Notes under the pieces: model-generated
Told to the model about the DNA's origin: nothing
The model's database searches: none
Seen by the model: only the letters and a program-made list of their open reading frames with translations
Translations under genes and position numbers: made by a program
Shown here: positions 10,516 through 19,626 of the stretch, one piece after another
Layout: each line of letters begins with the position of its first letter
Position numbering within the stretch: the first letter of the stretch is position 1
NCBI RefSeq assembly: GCF_000227135.1
Contig: NC_018246.1
Span: 405,211 to 469,210, forward strand
Direction: 5' to 3'
DNA from: Leishmania donovani
Lineage: Eukaryota; Euglenozoa; Kinetoplastea; Trypanosomatida; Trypanosomatidae
Length of the DNA: 64,000 bases

Positions 10516-12948
10516 ATGGCCTCGGTTGTCGTTGTATCCGCGTCCTATGACAAGCAGATACGGCTCTGGGACGCTACCTCGGGTCGCACCGTCAAGAGCT
10601 TTGTCTTCCAGGACTCGCAGATCAACAGCCTCTTCTTGCTGCCGGATACGGGCTATCTGGCCGTGGCAGGCTTTGGGGCTCTGCGCCTGTACGACCTCGG
10701 CACTTTCCTGCACAGCGGCGGGGGCGCGGGAACTGGCAGTGGCGCAGGCACCGGTTGCAGCAGCAGCAGCAGCAGCACGAACCAGGCCCCGCCGGTCTAC
10801 TCCTCGTTCGAGAGCCAGAGCTCGATGAACTTCACGAGTCTAGCGGCAGTGCCACTAGCGCACAACTGCAACAACGATGAGCAGAGCAGCACCATGTCCG
10901 GCTCGTCGCGTCAGCTGACGGACTCCACAACGTCGACGACGCTAAACGATCAGCTGCTCAGCACCGTCGCCATGGTGGACACAGCTGCGCTGCTGGGCAG
11001 CGCGCCGTGTCGCGAGGCCGCCTTCCTCCTTATCGCAACGAGCGAAGACGGGCACATCCGCTTCTTCGACACCCGATCCGCTGTAACACTGCGGATGCTA
11101 AAGGACATTGCAACGGGAGCCGCCATCACCTGCAGTGCCGTGTCCCCAGACCGTCGCTATCTGCTGACGGGGAACCAAATGGGCCAGGTGTCCATGTGGC
11201 ACCTCCCCTCCATCGTCGCCAGTGTCGCGTTGGAGATGAAGGGCCTCTCGCACCACAAAGCCGCCGCGGCAAGCAAAATCTCGGATTGCAGTCCAATCAC
11301 CGCGTCGGGCGGAGCAGGCACCAAGGCAGGGGAGGCGCAAACCGCCAAGGCTGCAGCGGTGGCCTCCGCAGAGGAGGAACGCGCAAAGGCTTTTGGTCGT
11401 GCGCCGCTGCAGGACATAAACTTCGCCAACGACTACAGCGCTATCCGCAGCATCGCGATAGAGCCTCTTGGCAGGTGGGCGGCCGTGGCGACCAACGTAG
11501 GCAAGGTGCACTTCATCCGACTCGCCCGCGACGCCTCGGTGCGCGGGAGCAAGGCGGCCACGGCCTCCAGCCGAAGCGCGACGCAGCCCCTGATCATCGG
11601 CGTTGCCACCAGCAACGACCTGCCGGTCACCCCGCCGGGGCAGCAGGACCCGCACGCTATGAGCCTCTCAGGCTCTGTGCAGCCATCGCCCTATAAGAGC
11701 CCCGGGAAAATATCGGCTTCCGAGAGCACCTCTGGTGTGCCGCCGCTGCGTCTGACACTGATGGGGAGTGCCAGCTCCTACGGCGAGGGCGGGGCGGCCA
11801 ATAACAGCTACCACGGCCCACGTGAGGCCATCTACCGCTCGGCTTTAGTGGTAAACGAGCTCAGCTCAAACGCGCAACGCGCCTCGGACATGAGTGGGGA
11901 TGGCATCGGCGGTGAGCTGGCGAACACGCGTAGCACCCCCAGCGGCGCCGCCTCGCACCTGAACAGCATGGGCGCTGTTCTCCTGGACCACGTCGAGCAG
12001 CAACAAAATTCGAACAGAAGTCGCAGCAGCTGCCCCGGTGGACACGCCTCCGCCGCGCAAGACGCGAAGCACGAGCAGCTAGCGCAGCCATCAGCCGCGA
12101 CGAAGCTCGCCGAGCAGCTCGAGATGGAGGTGTTCGACACGATTCAGGCGCATTACAAGTACATCCTGCGCGTGCTCATTTCGCCCAACGCGGAGCTTCT
12201 TGTGACGTGCAGTGCCGACTACTCGGTCGGTCGGTTCTTGGTGCCGGCCGCCCTGCGGATCTCGTCTTCAACGGCGGCGTCCGCCAGAACAGACACAAAC
12301 GCCGGCTCGAAGTCTTCTGCACTGGCAGCAGCGAACGCGCCTTCGCAGCCTGCCTCCACGCGCCCGAGTGGCACTCGAAACGGCGACGAGGGCACGGGGG
12401 AGAGCGAAAACGTCGACTCACGTATGCCGTGCTTTGTGCCCACGCAGGCGCTGGCGCCGACCACGGTGTCTCACACTGGTAGCGGCGACGATCAGCAAGT
12501 GCAGGTACAGGTGCAGCAGCATCAGCAGGGCGGCACGACGGACTCGAAGACGGACAGCAGCTCTCCGAAAGAAACCGAGACGGCCGCTGCTGCCGCCGGC
12601 AATACCAACAACGCCGCCGCTCCCGACGCGGCTGCCTCTGGTCCTCTTATCCACTCCTTCGACGGCATCGCCAGCCCCGGCCTAGGTGACGGCGTAAGCG
12701 ACGAGTCGCCGCAGCCATGCATGGAGTTCCAGTCCCTCAAGCCGCTCACCGGGCACAACCGCTGGGTCTGGGACGGCGTCTTCAGCGACTGCAGCAATTT
12801 CCTTTTCACGGCGAGCAGCGACAACACCCTGCGCATGTGGAATGGGCTCAGGACGGAGCGCCCGCAGTCTGTCAGCTTTGTTGGGCACACCAAGCCCGTC
12901 GTGGCGGTGCTGCTGTGCTACGACAAGCGGCGCTTGAGTATTGGATAG
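10516..12948 (+). CDS. LST8: LST8-like WD40 protein (candidate TOR complex subunit) with large insertions
   Basis: The first ATG gives 810 aa. The frame extends upstream only through a GTG. The opening ASYDKQIRLWDATSGRTVKS followed by FQDSQINSLFLLPDTGYLAV matches the diagnostic first blade of LST8/G-beta-L (SYDHTIRFWEA..., DSQVNRL..PD..YLA). Later blades agree too: ATSEDGHIRFFDTRS (~170), LLTGNQMGQVSMW (~217), IQAHYKYILRVLISPN with LVTCSAD (~541-568), and GHNRWVWDGVFSDCSNFLFTASSDNTLRMW (~744-775). LST8 is normally about 310-330 aa; here Ser/Ala/Gln/Gly-rich insertions of roughly 100, 60, 200 and 160 residues separate the blades. LST8 stabilises the TOR kinase domain in TORC1 and TORC2, and TOR complexes are known in trypanosomatids. 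The insertions look disordered and probably loop out of the propeller. A generic WD40 call is the fallback. Confidence 0.85.
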   Translation: MASVVVVSASYDKQIRLWDATSGRTVKSFVFQDSQINSLFLLPDTGYLAVAGFGALRLYDLGTFLHSGGGAGTGSGAGTGCSSSSSSTNQAPPVYSSFESQSSMNFTSLAAVPLAHNCNNDEQSSTMSGSSRQLTDSTTSTTLNDQLLSTVAMVDTAALLGSAPCREAAFLLIATSEDGHIRFFDTRSAVTLRMLKDIATGAAITCSAVSPDRRYLLTGNQMGQVSMWHLPSIVASVALEMKGLSHHKAAAASKISDCSPITASGGAGTKAGEAQTAKAAAVASAEEERAKAFGRAPLQDINFANDYSAIRSIAIEPLGRWAAVATNVGKVHFIRLARDASVRGSKAATASSRSATQPLIIGVATSNDLPVTPPGQQDPHAMSLSGSVQPSPYKSPGKISASESTSGVPPLRLTLMGSASSYGEGGAANNSYHGPREAIYRSALVVNELSSNAQRASDMSGDGIGGELANTRSTPSGAASHLNSMGAVLLDHVEQQQNSNRSRSSCPGGHASAAQDAKHEQLAQPSAATKLAEQLEMEVFDTIQAHYKYILRVLISPNAELLVTCSADYSVGRFLVPAALRISSSTAASARTDTNAGSKSSALAAANAPSQPASTRPSGTRNGDEGTGESENVDSRMPCFVPTQALAPTTVSHTGSGDDQQVQVQVQQHQQGGTTDSKTDSSSPKETETAAAAAGNTNNAAAPDAAASGPLIHSFDGIASPGLGDGVSDESPQPCMEFQSLKPLTGHNRWVWDGVFSDCSNFLFTASSDNTLRMWNGLRTERPQSVSFVGHTKPVVAVLLCYDKRRLSIG

Positions 12949-14779
12949 CGCACACGCTCCACTTTGAAGCGAAAAGGGGAGCAGAAAGCGAGAAGAGTCA
13001 CGGCACACGATGTGAAGTGGCGGGTATGCATCACCGTGGTGACGACGGCATGGATCTATGCGTGGGTGCGCCCTGTTTTTTTTTGTTTGTTTTTTTCGAC
13101 ATCTGAATGTGCTTGTTTGCGAGAGGGCGGGCGGGGGGCAAGGGAGGTGGATGAGGAGGAGACGGGATCGTCGTCATCGTCATCGCGCGCATCCTCTCAT
13201 CTCCCGCCCTCCCTCTCCTCGAGCGGGTGCGGGCTTAGAGCGTTCCAACACAACATAAGTCAACGGAGCCCGCCCCCGCCCCCCCCCTCACACACACACA
13301 AACGCAAAAAAAAAGTTTCTTCCTGCTGCTGTGGTGGTGACATTGGTGGTGACCCGTGGTCTTCTGCAACGCAAGAGCACCCTCCAGATGGCTAGGCGTG
13401 AGGGAGAGGTAGTGGGGTTAGAAGGACCGGCTAGCGTGTGGCGGGGTGGGGTGGGGAGAAGGGCAGGGGAAGGGCCAGCGGGGAGGAAGAGGGTCGGGTG
13501 TCTCAGTGCATTGATTTGTGTGTGGGGTTGCCAGGGAGCAGTCCTGTCCTGTTGTCGTCGTCGCTTCTAGGAGGTTGTTACTGCTTGCGACGCGGCATGC
13601 GGCGTTGGCGAAGCACTGCCGGTGGAGCTGAGCACCGCGTCTCTATCTTCTCTCCTCTCCGCTCACCACCGCCGTTCACTTCATGGTGCGTGGTTCGGGG
13701 TGCTTGAGGGAGTTTAGCATCGCCTTTCCTTTGCTGCGTGGAGTGGTGATGTGCGTCGTGCCAATGTGTGGCGTTTCAAGTTGTCGTTGCTGTTATTCCC
13801 ACTTGGACTAGGCAGGCTTACCCTTTCGTTTCTTTTTGTATATATATATATGTGTGTGTGCGTGTGTCTTTGCTTCTTCGGCTGGCGGTGCCTCCGACCC
13901 ACCCACTCACCCACCCACCCCCTCTCTTGCGGAGTGCGCTGTGCGCTGCGTTGCTTGTGTATGTGATGGACAGGCCGAAGGCTTTGTTGTTCGGTACTCG
14001 TGAGGGTCTCATGGCGCGCTAGGGAAGGGTGGGGCGGCGGCGGCACGGACGGTCAATCATGTTTGGGTGCTGTCCTCTTGCTGGTCTGTGAGTATGTTGA
14101 ACGAAGCAAAAAAAAAAAAGAAAACATTTTTTTACGCTGAGTCTCTCCGTCCCCTTTTCTGTTTGTTTTCTGAATGGATGTCGCCGAAAAGACGACAAGA
14201 TGGCCAGCAGCCTCATCACTTGAGGGAGGGAAAGTAAGGGAGGGGCTCCGCCAGTGTATTGAGGTGGCGACGGCGTGTGGTGGAGGCGATTTACTTTTCT
14301 CGTGAGCGAAGCTGGCTGCGGACTGCCTCCGCGTTTCGAGCGCCTCCCTCCGAAAAAACAACACAGCAATAAAAAGGGTGTGGGGACATGCGTGCGTGCA
14401 CCTGTGCGCACGTGCGTCCCCACCCCGCTCTGTTTGCCGGACCCCTCATCGTGCCACACACACACACACACACCTCTCGTTCCTCAAGGCAGCGTATGGA
14501 TGACCGTGGCTCCAGTGGGCATCGCCTCCTCGCCCCTCCTGCTTTTCTCTGTCTCCCGTTGTAACTATCTGTGCTTGTGAGGGGGGGGCCTCTTCCAGGT
14601 GTGCGACCCGTCCACACACACACACACGCACAAGCACAGATACATGCGCACACTGCAGCCCCTCACTCGCACCCGCTCTGAGAAGCGCCATTCAAGTCTC
14701 CTTTATACGTCACACGGCGCGTGGCGTGAAGGAGACCATTTGACGGCGTCATTCACGCCTTCGGCTCACGGGGGCCGTC
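12949..14779 (+). other. Intergenic region between LST8-like and TruA-like genes
   Basis: No gene is supported. It contains homopolymer T, C and A runs, GGGGTGGGGTGG-type G-rich DNA around 13440-13490, a TATATATATATGTGTGTG repeat near 13840-13864, and CA repeats near 14455-14472 and 14614-14630. Confidence 0.6.
14527..14581 (+). promoter_or_regulatory. Polypyrimidine tract and candidate spliced-leader acceptor
   Basis: A CT-rich stretch (14527-14560) is followed by the first AG at 14580-14581, giving a candidate 5' UTR of about 200 nt. Later AGs are also possible. Confidence 0.35.
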
Positions 14780-16828
14780 ATGCACGCACCGACTGCGGCG
14801 GCACACATGTGGCGCACGCCCTCCGTCAGCGCACCTCGCCTGCGTCGATGCCTTAGCGCTTCGGCGGCAGCAGCGGCATCGCTCCCCTCAGCGCTACGGG
14901 TAGGTCAGCGCCACGTCACGAGCGCCACTGGCTCTTCCAACGGTAAAGATGGCGAGAGCAATAATACGAAGGATCACGCGGACGGCAAGGGGGGCGCTGT
15001 GCCTCCCTCAGCGACTACAACCGCTACAGGAAGTGCTGCCAGCCACGGCTTTCAAGGCTGGAAGCGCTTTGGCTCGCTCACCAGCGGCCACCAAGATGTA
15101 GGCGTTACAACGAGCCCGCGTAGCTCACCGCCGTCGCCAGCGTCGTCTCCGTCCGCCTTCTCCCCAAGCCAAGATGCGGCCTCCATCGTCGATGGCAAGA
15201 CCCGCGACGACGAAGCTCGTCGACGCGCAACATCGGCGCGGCTCACGGACATGTTCGCCGACAGCGCGCGGCACTCGCGATGGATGCAGGAGCAGCTCCA
15301 GCAGTCACGCAGAAGCTCGGTGTACACGGAAGAGACGGCGGCGCCCCGGCTGGTGCGCTCTTCCTGTAGCGCCGTGAACGCCAATCAACGTGGTTACGCC
15401 GTCGACGAAGACGAGGATGGCAGTGCCGTATCGGACGCGGCAGATGCAACGGCACCAACAGCGTTGGCGGCCACCGCAGGTGCCGACGTGTTGGAGCAGG
15501 AGTTGCTGGACGACAACTTCCTGTACTACCCGCCGCTGGCAGCCATCGGCGAAGCGGGAGCTGCCGAGGCGACGCACACTCTCCCGAGTGGTGAACCGGA
15601 GAGGTACGTCCCTGGTCAGCAGGTCATTCCGCCCGGCATGACGCGCTACCGGGTGGATGTGCAGTATCAAGGCAGTGATTTTGATGGATGGTACAAGTCT
15701 GTGCAACGAACGCGAAACAGCAAGGATGCTGCGCCAGCTGGCAACACCGCTACTGCTGCGGCAGACTACGGCACTGGCTCCCGCCACTTCGCCAAGGTCG
15801 TGCTGGAGGAGGCGCTGGCTGTCGCGCTGGACGTGCCGACGGTTAGCGTCGTTGCCGCCGTCATTCCAGAGACGGGCGTGTCGGTGCGCCGCCTAACGTG
15901 CCATGTAGACGTGCCAAGCGAGGTGGAGCTGCAACCTCGCACCATCCTGCAGCGCGCCACGCTGTGGCTGCATCAACGTCGGCAGCCGCTCGCCGTTCTC
16001 AGCTGTCACCCGTGCCGTAACCAGGATTTCCATGCCCGGCACAGCGGGGTGCGGCGGGTGTACTGCTACCGCATTCTGAACCGCATTGCACCTCCCCTGT
16101 TTGACGCGGGGTTGCAGTGGCACGTGGACCGCTACCTCGATGTGCCGCGCATGCAGCGCATGGCGCGTCTCATGGAAGGGACACACGATTACGGCTTCTT
16201 TGCTGACAGCAAGATGGCGAACGCACTGCGGCGCGCTGCGGCTTCTTCTACCGGAAGCGGTCGAGGGGGACCGGTGGTGTCTTCGGCGTACAGCGCGGAG
16301 CATGAGCGGCTAACTAGTCACGGCCTGAGGCGCGGCGAGGCGCCAGCGGCGCCGAAGGTGACGGTCGAGCGCGGTCTTTCTCAGCTCGAGCGCGCTGCGG
16401 CCTTGCCAACCTTCAACGAGTACGGCCAGCGCGTCATCACGTACCAAGCGAAGCCGCACGAGTACCACAAGGCCCGCACAAACCTCCCGACCATCCGCAC
16501 ACTCGACAAGATTGAGGTGGTGCGGCAGGAGGACGAAGTCCTTATCTGGTTCGTCGGGCAGTCCTTCCTGCGCCATCAGATCCGCAACATGGTGAGCGCG
16601 CTCAAGGCGGGCGGCCACGGCCTCTGGGACGATCAAGAGCTCCAGCACGCCTTTCAGAGCGGCTTCGAGGTATCGCGCAAGAAGTTCAAGCGCGAGCGCC
16701 TGTCTCCGGCTCCTGCTCATGGCCTCACGCTGTGGGATGTCGAGTACCCGACGCAGCACCGGTCAGACTTCGTACCCTACGTAGATGCGGGACCTTACGA
16801 GCCCGTGGACGTCTCCACGCAGCACTAG
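14780..16828 (+). CDS. TruA-family pseudouridine synthase homologue with altered catalytic motif, probably mitochondrial
   Basis: The ATG gives 682 aa. The first ~45 residues are Arg/Ser/Ala-rich (RLRRCLSASAAAAASLPSAL), presequence-like; residues ~50-270 are low complexity. The TruA fold follows: RYRVDVQYQGSDFDGWYKS (~288-306, cf. the EYDGSxFxGWQ strand), FAKVVLEEALAVAL, RRVYCYRILN (~424, cf. RxYxYxIxN), GTHDYGFFAD (~470), and FVGQSFLRHQIRNMVSAL (~590-608), the typical GxxFLxHMVRNMVG block. The catalytic segment GRTDxGVHAxGQVxHxD aligns with VIPETGVSVRRLTCHVD, so the invariant catalytic Asp falls on Glu364 and the preceding Arg-Thr on Ile-Pro. A working synthase seems unlikely. It could be an RNA-binding pseudoenzyme; pseudouridine-synthase relatives act in kinetoplastid mitoribosome assembly, but a role for this gene is inference. 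Confidence 0.82.
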   Translation: MHAPTAAAHMWRTPSVSAPRLRRCLSASAAAAASLPSALRVGQRHVTSATGSSNGKDGESNNTKDHADGKGGAVPPSATTTATGSAASHGFQGWKRFGSLTSGHQDVGVTTSPRSSPPSPASSPSAFSPSQDAASIVDGKTRDDEARRRATSARLTDMFADSARHSRWMQEQLQQSRRSSVYTEETAAPRLVRSSCSAVNANQRGYAVDEDEDGSAVSDAADATAPTALAATAGADVLEQELLDDNFLYYPPLAAIGEAGAAEATHTLPSGEPERYVPGQQVIPPGMTRYRVDVQYQGSDFDGWYKSVQRTRNSKDAAPAGNTATAAADYGTGSRHFAKVVLEEALAVALDVPTVSVVAAVIPETGVSVRRLTCHVDVPSEVELQPRTILQRATLWLHQRRQPLAVLSCHPCRNQDFHARHSGVRRVYCYRILNRIAPPLFDAGLQWHVDRYLDVPRMQRMARLMEGTHDYGFFADSKMANALRRAAASSTGSGRGGPVVSSAYSAEHERLTSHGLRRGEAPAAPKVTVERGLSQLERAAALPTFNEYGQRVITYQAKPHEYHKARTNLPTIRTLDKIEVVRQEDEVLIWFVGQSFLRHQIRNMVSALKAGGHGLWDDQELQHAFQSGFEVSRKKFKRERLSPAPAHGLTLWDVEYPTQHRSDFVPYVDAGPYEPVDVSTQH

Positions 16829-17651
16829 CGCTGTCGCAACGACTGAAGGCAAGGCAACAGGGTGCGAAGGGCGGAGGGAGGCCGGGCACGGTGCTTCGCG
16901 CGTGTGCGCAGATGTCGGCATGTTGATGGAAGCCGGGGCGAGAACGCGGAGGGCTGTCGCAGATACGAAGGCAAGCAGAGAGAGGAGGCTCTCTCGTCTT
17001 ACACTGCAGCTCCCCCTCCCCCCTTCCGCCCTTTTCGTGCTTGATATAGGGCTGGCTGAGCACGCATGCATGCATGTGTATCTCTATACATGTGCCTGCA
17101 TGCGTGTGTGTATGTGTGCGTGCTTGTGCTTTCACAGAGGCGCTAAAACCCTAAGGCTAACAGAAACATGGACAACAAGGGCAAGTCATGTGCGCGACGC
17201 GATCGGCTTTCCCTCATTCCTCGCCTCCCCCTACTCTGTTTCTCTCATCGAGCGCTGCAGGCGTGCTCGGCGATCAGGGTCTACGAAAGCTAAGAGAGAG
17301 AAAGCGCGGGGGCCGCAGCGCGCAGAGGTAGCGGTACCAACACGCCTCTCTGCTTGCCTCCGTGGTTGGCGTGTTGGGTGATGGGCGCTTGGGAGAAACA
17401 GGGAGGAGCAAGGAGAGGACGGAGGCTTCGCATGCAGCGCCCTCTCCACACACTACCAACACCGTCCATGCCCCTTTACCCTCGTTTCTCCCAATGACCT
17501 TCGCTGCGGCGCCCCTCTCGCCCCCCGCCCCCGCCCCAGGTCGCTTGGAATGCTTTTATGCTAGTTGGGTGCGTGCTTCCCCCTTTTTCTTTTTCGCGGC
17601 GAAACCAATCGTTGCGTCTGTATTCATCCTCACCTCCCCATGTCACTGTCA
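16829..17651 (+). other. Intergenic region between TruA-like and Cwc25-like genes
   Basis: No gene is supported. It shows a GCATGCATGCATGTGT patch near 17060-17110, followed by pyrimidine-rich DNA. A 198-codon frame overlapping the end of the TruA-like gene is low-complexity and not believed. Confidence 0.55.
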
Positions 17652-17701
17652 CGTCCTTCCTTCCTTCCTTCGTCTTTCTCTCTCTCTGTGGTATCATCAA
17701 G
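17652..17701 (+). promoter_or_regulatory. Polypyrimidine tract and candidate spliced-leader acceptor
   Basis: CTTCC/CTCT repeats run to 17687, and the first AG afterwards is at 17700-17701 (ATCAAG). The 5' UTR would be about 170 nt. Confidence 0.45.
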
Positions 17702-17870
17702 CACGCAAGCTCTCACACACACACGTATATACGCGACTCACAGAGCAGCGCCTGCACCCCTCCCCCTAAAAAAAGAAAAACGGGCAGACGACCGCCACCG
17801 GCATGCCAGCACGATCACCGCTACCTCATCTCCTTTTACCCCGGCCCCATCCCAGCGCTCCTCGCCAAAG

Positions 17871-18758
17871 ATGTACCGCGCGCACAGCAAGGACATCAAC
17901 CGGAACAAAAGTTTCCATCCCTTGACGTACCGCAACTTGCGCCGCGTCGAGCAGCTCAAGGAGGAGGCCGAGCTCAACAAGCAGAAGGCAGAGGAGCGGC
18001 AGAAGGAGCTGCAGCGCGATCAGGAAGAACGTCGTTACGATGAGCTGGTGCTGACAAACTCAGCGGACTCGCTCAGCGGCGAGCTGGCACGCTACCGACA
18101 GACGCGCAGCATCTTCGCCGCCGAGTACGAGGCAGACGCCCAAGCAGCCAAGGATGCGCCTGTAGCTTCACCGCACTCGCCACAAGTCAGCAAGCCGGAA
18201 GTGCAGCTGAAGACGTCCACCGGCGCGTCATTCCCCGTAAACAGCTTCCTCAGGAAGTTTAAGAAAGAGGAGTCCTACGGGTCGACGTGTGTGATGGTGA
18301 AATCAGAAGCACGAGACGACACCGCCGCTGCTGCTTCTAGAACAGTCGCCTCCGTGGAGGCAGAGACGTCCATGAGGAAGCGACCACGAGATGACGCAAA
18401 AAGCAACAGTCCCTCTAGCACCCACAACGGCAGCGGCTATGGTGCAGGTGCGACGAAGAGGAGAGGCGACGGTGACGAGAGTGCACCCGCTACTGGCTTT
18501 GTTACCAGCGCGGAAGCGGCGCAGCTACGAAAGGAGCTGAACCTGGCGCAGAAGCAGCGGCACGACCCACTCATGCGAGTAAAGGAGTACCAGAACAGCT
18601 GCGTCGCCGCCGCCGCTGCCAGGCAGCTGTCCCATGAGCAAGCGACCGGTGCGGTGGCAAAGCACGAAGACGATAAAGACAAGCTGCAGAGCCGCATCCG
18701 CGAGCTGTTGGCTCTCAAGAAAAAAAAAGGAGAGCCACGAGGCGGAAGGTATGCGTGA
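17871..18758 (+). CDS. CIR_N-domain, Cwc25-like protein (candidate splicing factor)
   Basis: The first convincing ATG gives 295 aa (MYRAHSKDINRNKSFHPLTY...); the frame continues upstream only through intergenic CT-rich sequence. The N-terminus NKSFHPLTYRNLRRVEQLKE followed by a long charged helix (~25-60) resembles the CIR_N domain of Cwc25/CIR proteins, where KSWHxxTxxNxxRVxxxE is the pattern. The middle is low complexity and the C-terminus is a second charged helix ending in a lysine cluster (ALKKKKGEPRGG). Cwc25 promotes the first catalytic step of splicing; trypanosomatids need a spliceosome for trans-splicing and a few cis introns. The domain match is by eye and the helix is generic in composition, so a plain coiled-coil nuclear protein is possible. 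Confidence 0.6.
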   Translation: MYRAHSKDINRNKSFHPLTYRNLRRVEQLKEEAELNKQKAEERQKELQRDQEERRYDELVLTNSADSLSGELARYRQTRSIFAAEYEADAQAAKDAPVASPHSPQVSKPEVQLKTSTGASFPVNSFLRKFKKEESYGSTCVMVKSEARDDTAAAASRTVASVEAETSMRKRPRDDAKSNSPSSTHNGSGYGAGATKRRGDGDESAPATGFVTSAEAAQLRKELNLAQKQRHDPLMRVKEYQNSCVAAAAARQLSHEQATGAVAKHEDDKDKLQSRIRELLALKKKKGEPRGGRYA

Positions 18759-19626
18759 CTACGTCCTCACTTTGTTTGACCGGAGATGCGAGCGCCCCTG
18801 CTGCGTTGTGGACCCACCGGACCTCTCCAGTTGAATTCGCTTCTCTGTGCGTTGGATTCTTCCCCACCCCCACCCCACCCTTCACCCCTCTCACGACGAC
18901 CTGCGCGCAGGCAGACAACACACCGGCCATGCGCGAAAGGAAAAGAAGCATGCTGTTCAACAAAACGAAGGTAAACGCGAACTGCGCAGTTAGCGCGAAA
19001 GCATTGATGGGCGTTTCGACTTCCTCAACAGCTAGGAAGAGCGTACCGAGAACACCGCAACTTCTCAGCCATTTGCCCGGCTCTGTTCTTGGCCGACGTG
19101 TTCGTCTGCGTGTCGCCAATGCCGCCTTCCCCCCCCCCCTTGCGCGCCCACCCCGCTTTTCCTCGTGCCGCTGTGATGATGCACCTCTTTTCCACGTCAC
19201 GATGGGCAATGACCTCGGCAAACACCTCCACGGCCTTGACCTCCATTCTCCTGTCAACTGCGTGTCGTACCCCTGCAACACCTCTTCCCTTCTTGCTGCT
19301 GCTGCCTCGGTGCAACGCATCTATCGAACCACGGCGGTGATGGCGACGACAACACGCGCCGCCATCTCCTCCTCTCTTCTCGTTCTCCAGCCTAGAAACG
19401 CGCACGTAGGCGCATATCAGCTTGCTCGTTTGCTGTTGGATCGAAGGCTTTTCCTTTCGGTGTTTCTATTCTACCCACCCACCACTGCCTGCTCCTTCCT
19501 TGCTGACGGCGTCGCTTCTCTTGAGCTCATCATCTCGCATCCGCGGCCCTCCCTCTAGCTGCCTCTTTTCCTGTTGAACGGAAGTATTACTCACACACAC
19601 ACACGCACGCAGAGAGATTCAAGAAG
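18759..19626 (+). other. Intergenic region before PheRS beta, with candidate spliced-leader acceptor
   Basis: Pyrimidine tracts around 19540-19573 precede AGs at 19557-19558 and 19583-19584, either of which gives a short 5' UTR (about 40-70 nt). A 267-codon frame spanning most of the region starts with a non-ATG codon and has no domain, so I do not call it a gene. Confidence 0.55.

Noticed and set aside
17143..17160. Telomere-like AACCCTAAGGCTAAC near 17.15 kb
   Set aside because: It is a single partial unit with no tandem array, in the middle of a gene-bearing region.
18755..19558. 267-codon frame between the Cwc25-like gene and PheRS beta
   Set aside because: It begins with a non-ATG codon, overlaps the end of the previous gene, has no domain, and the region looks like normal spacer DNA with the PheRS splice acceptor inside it.
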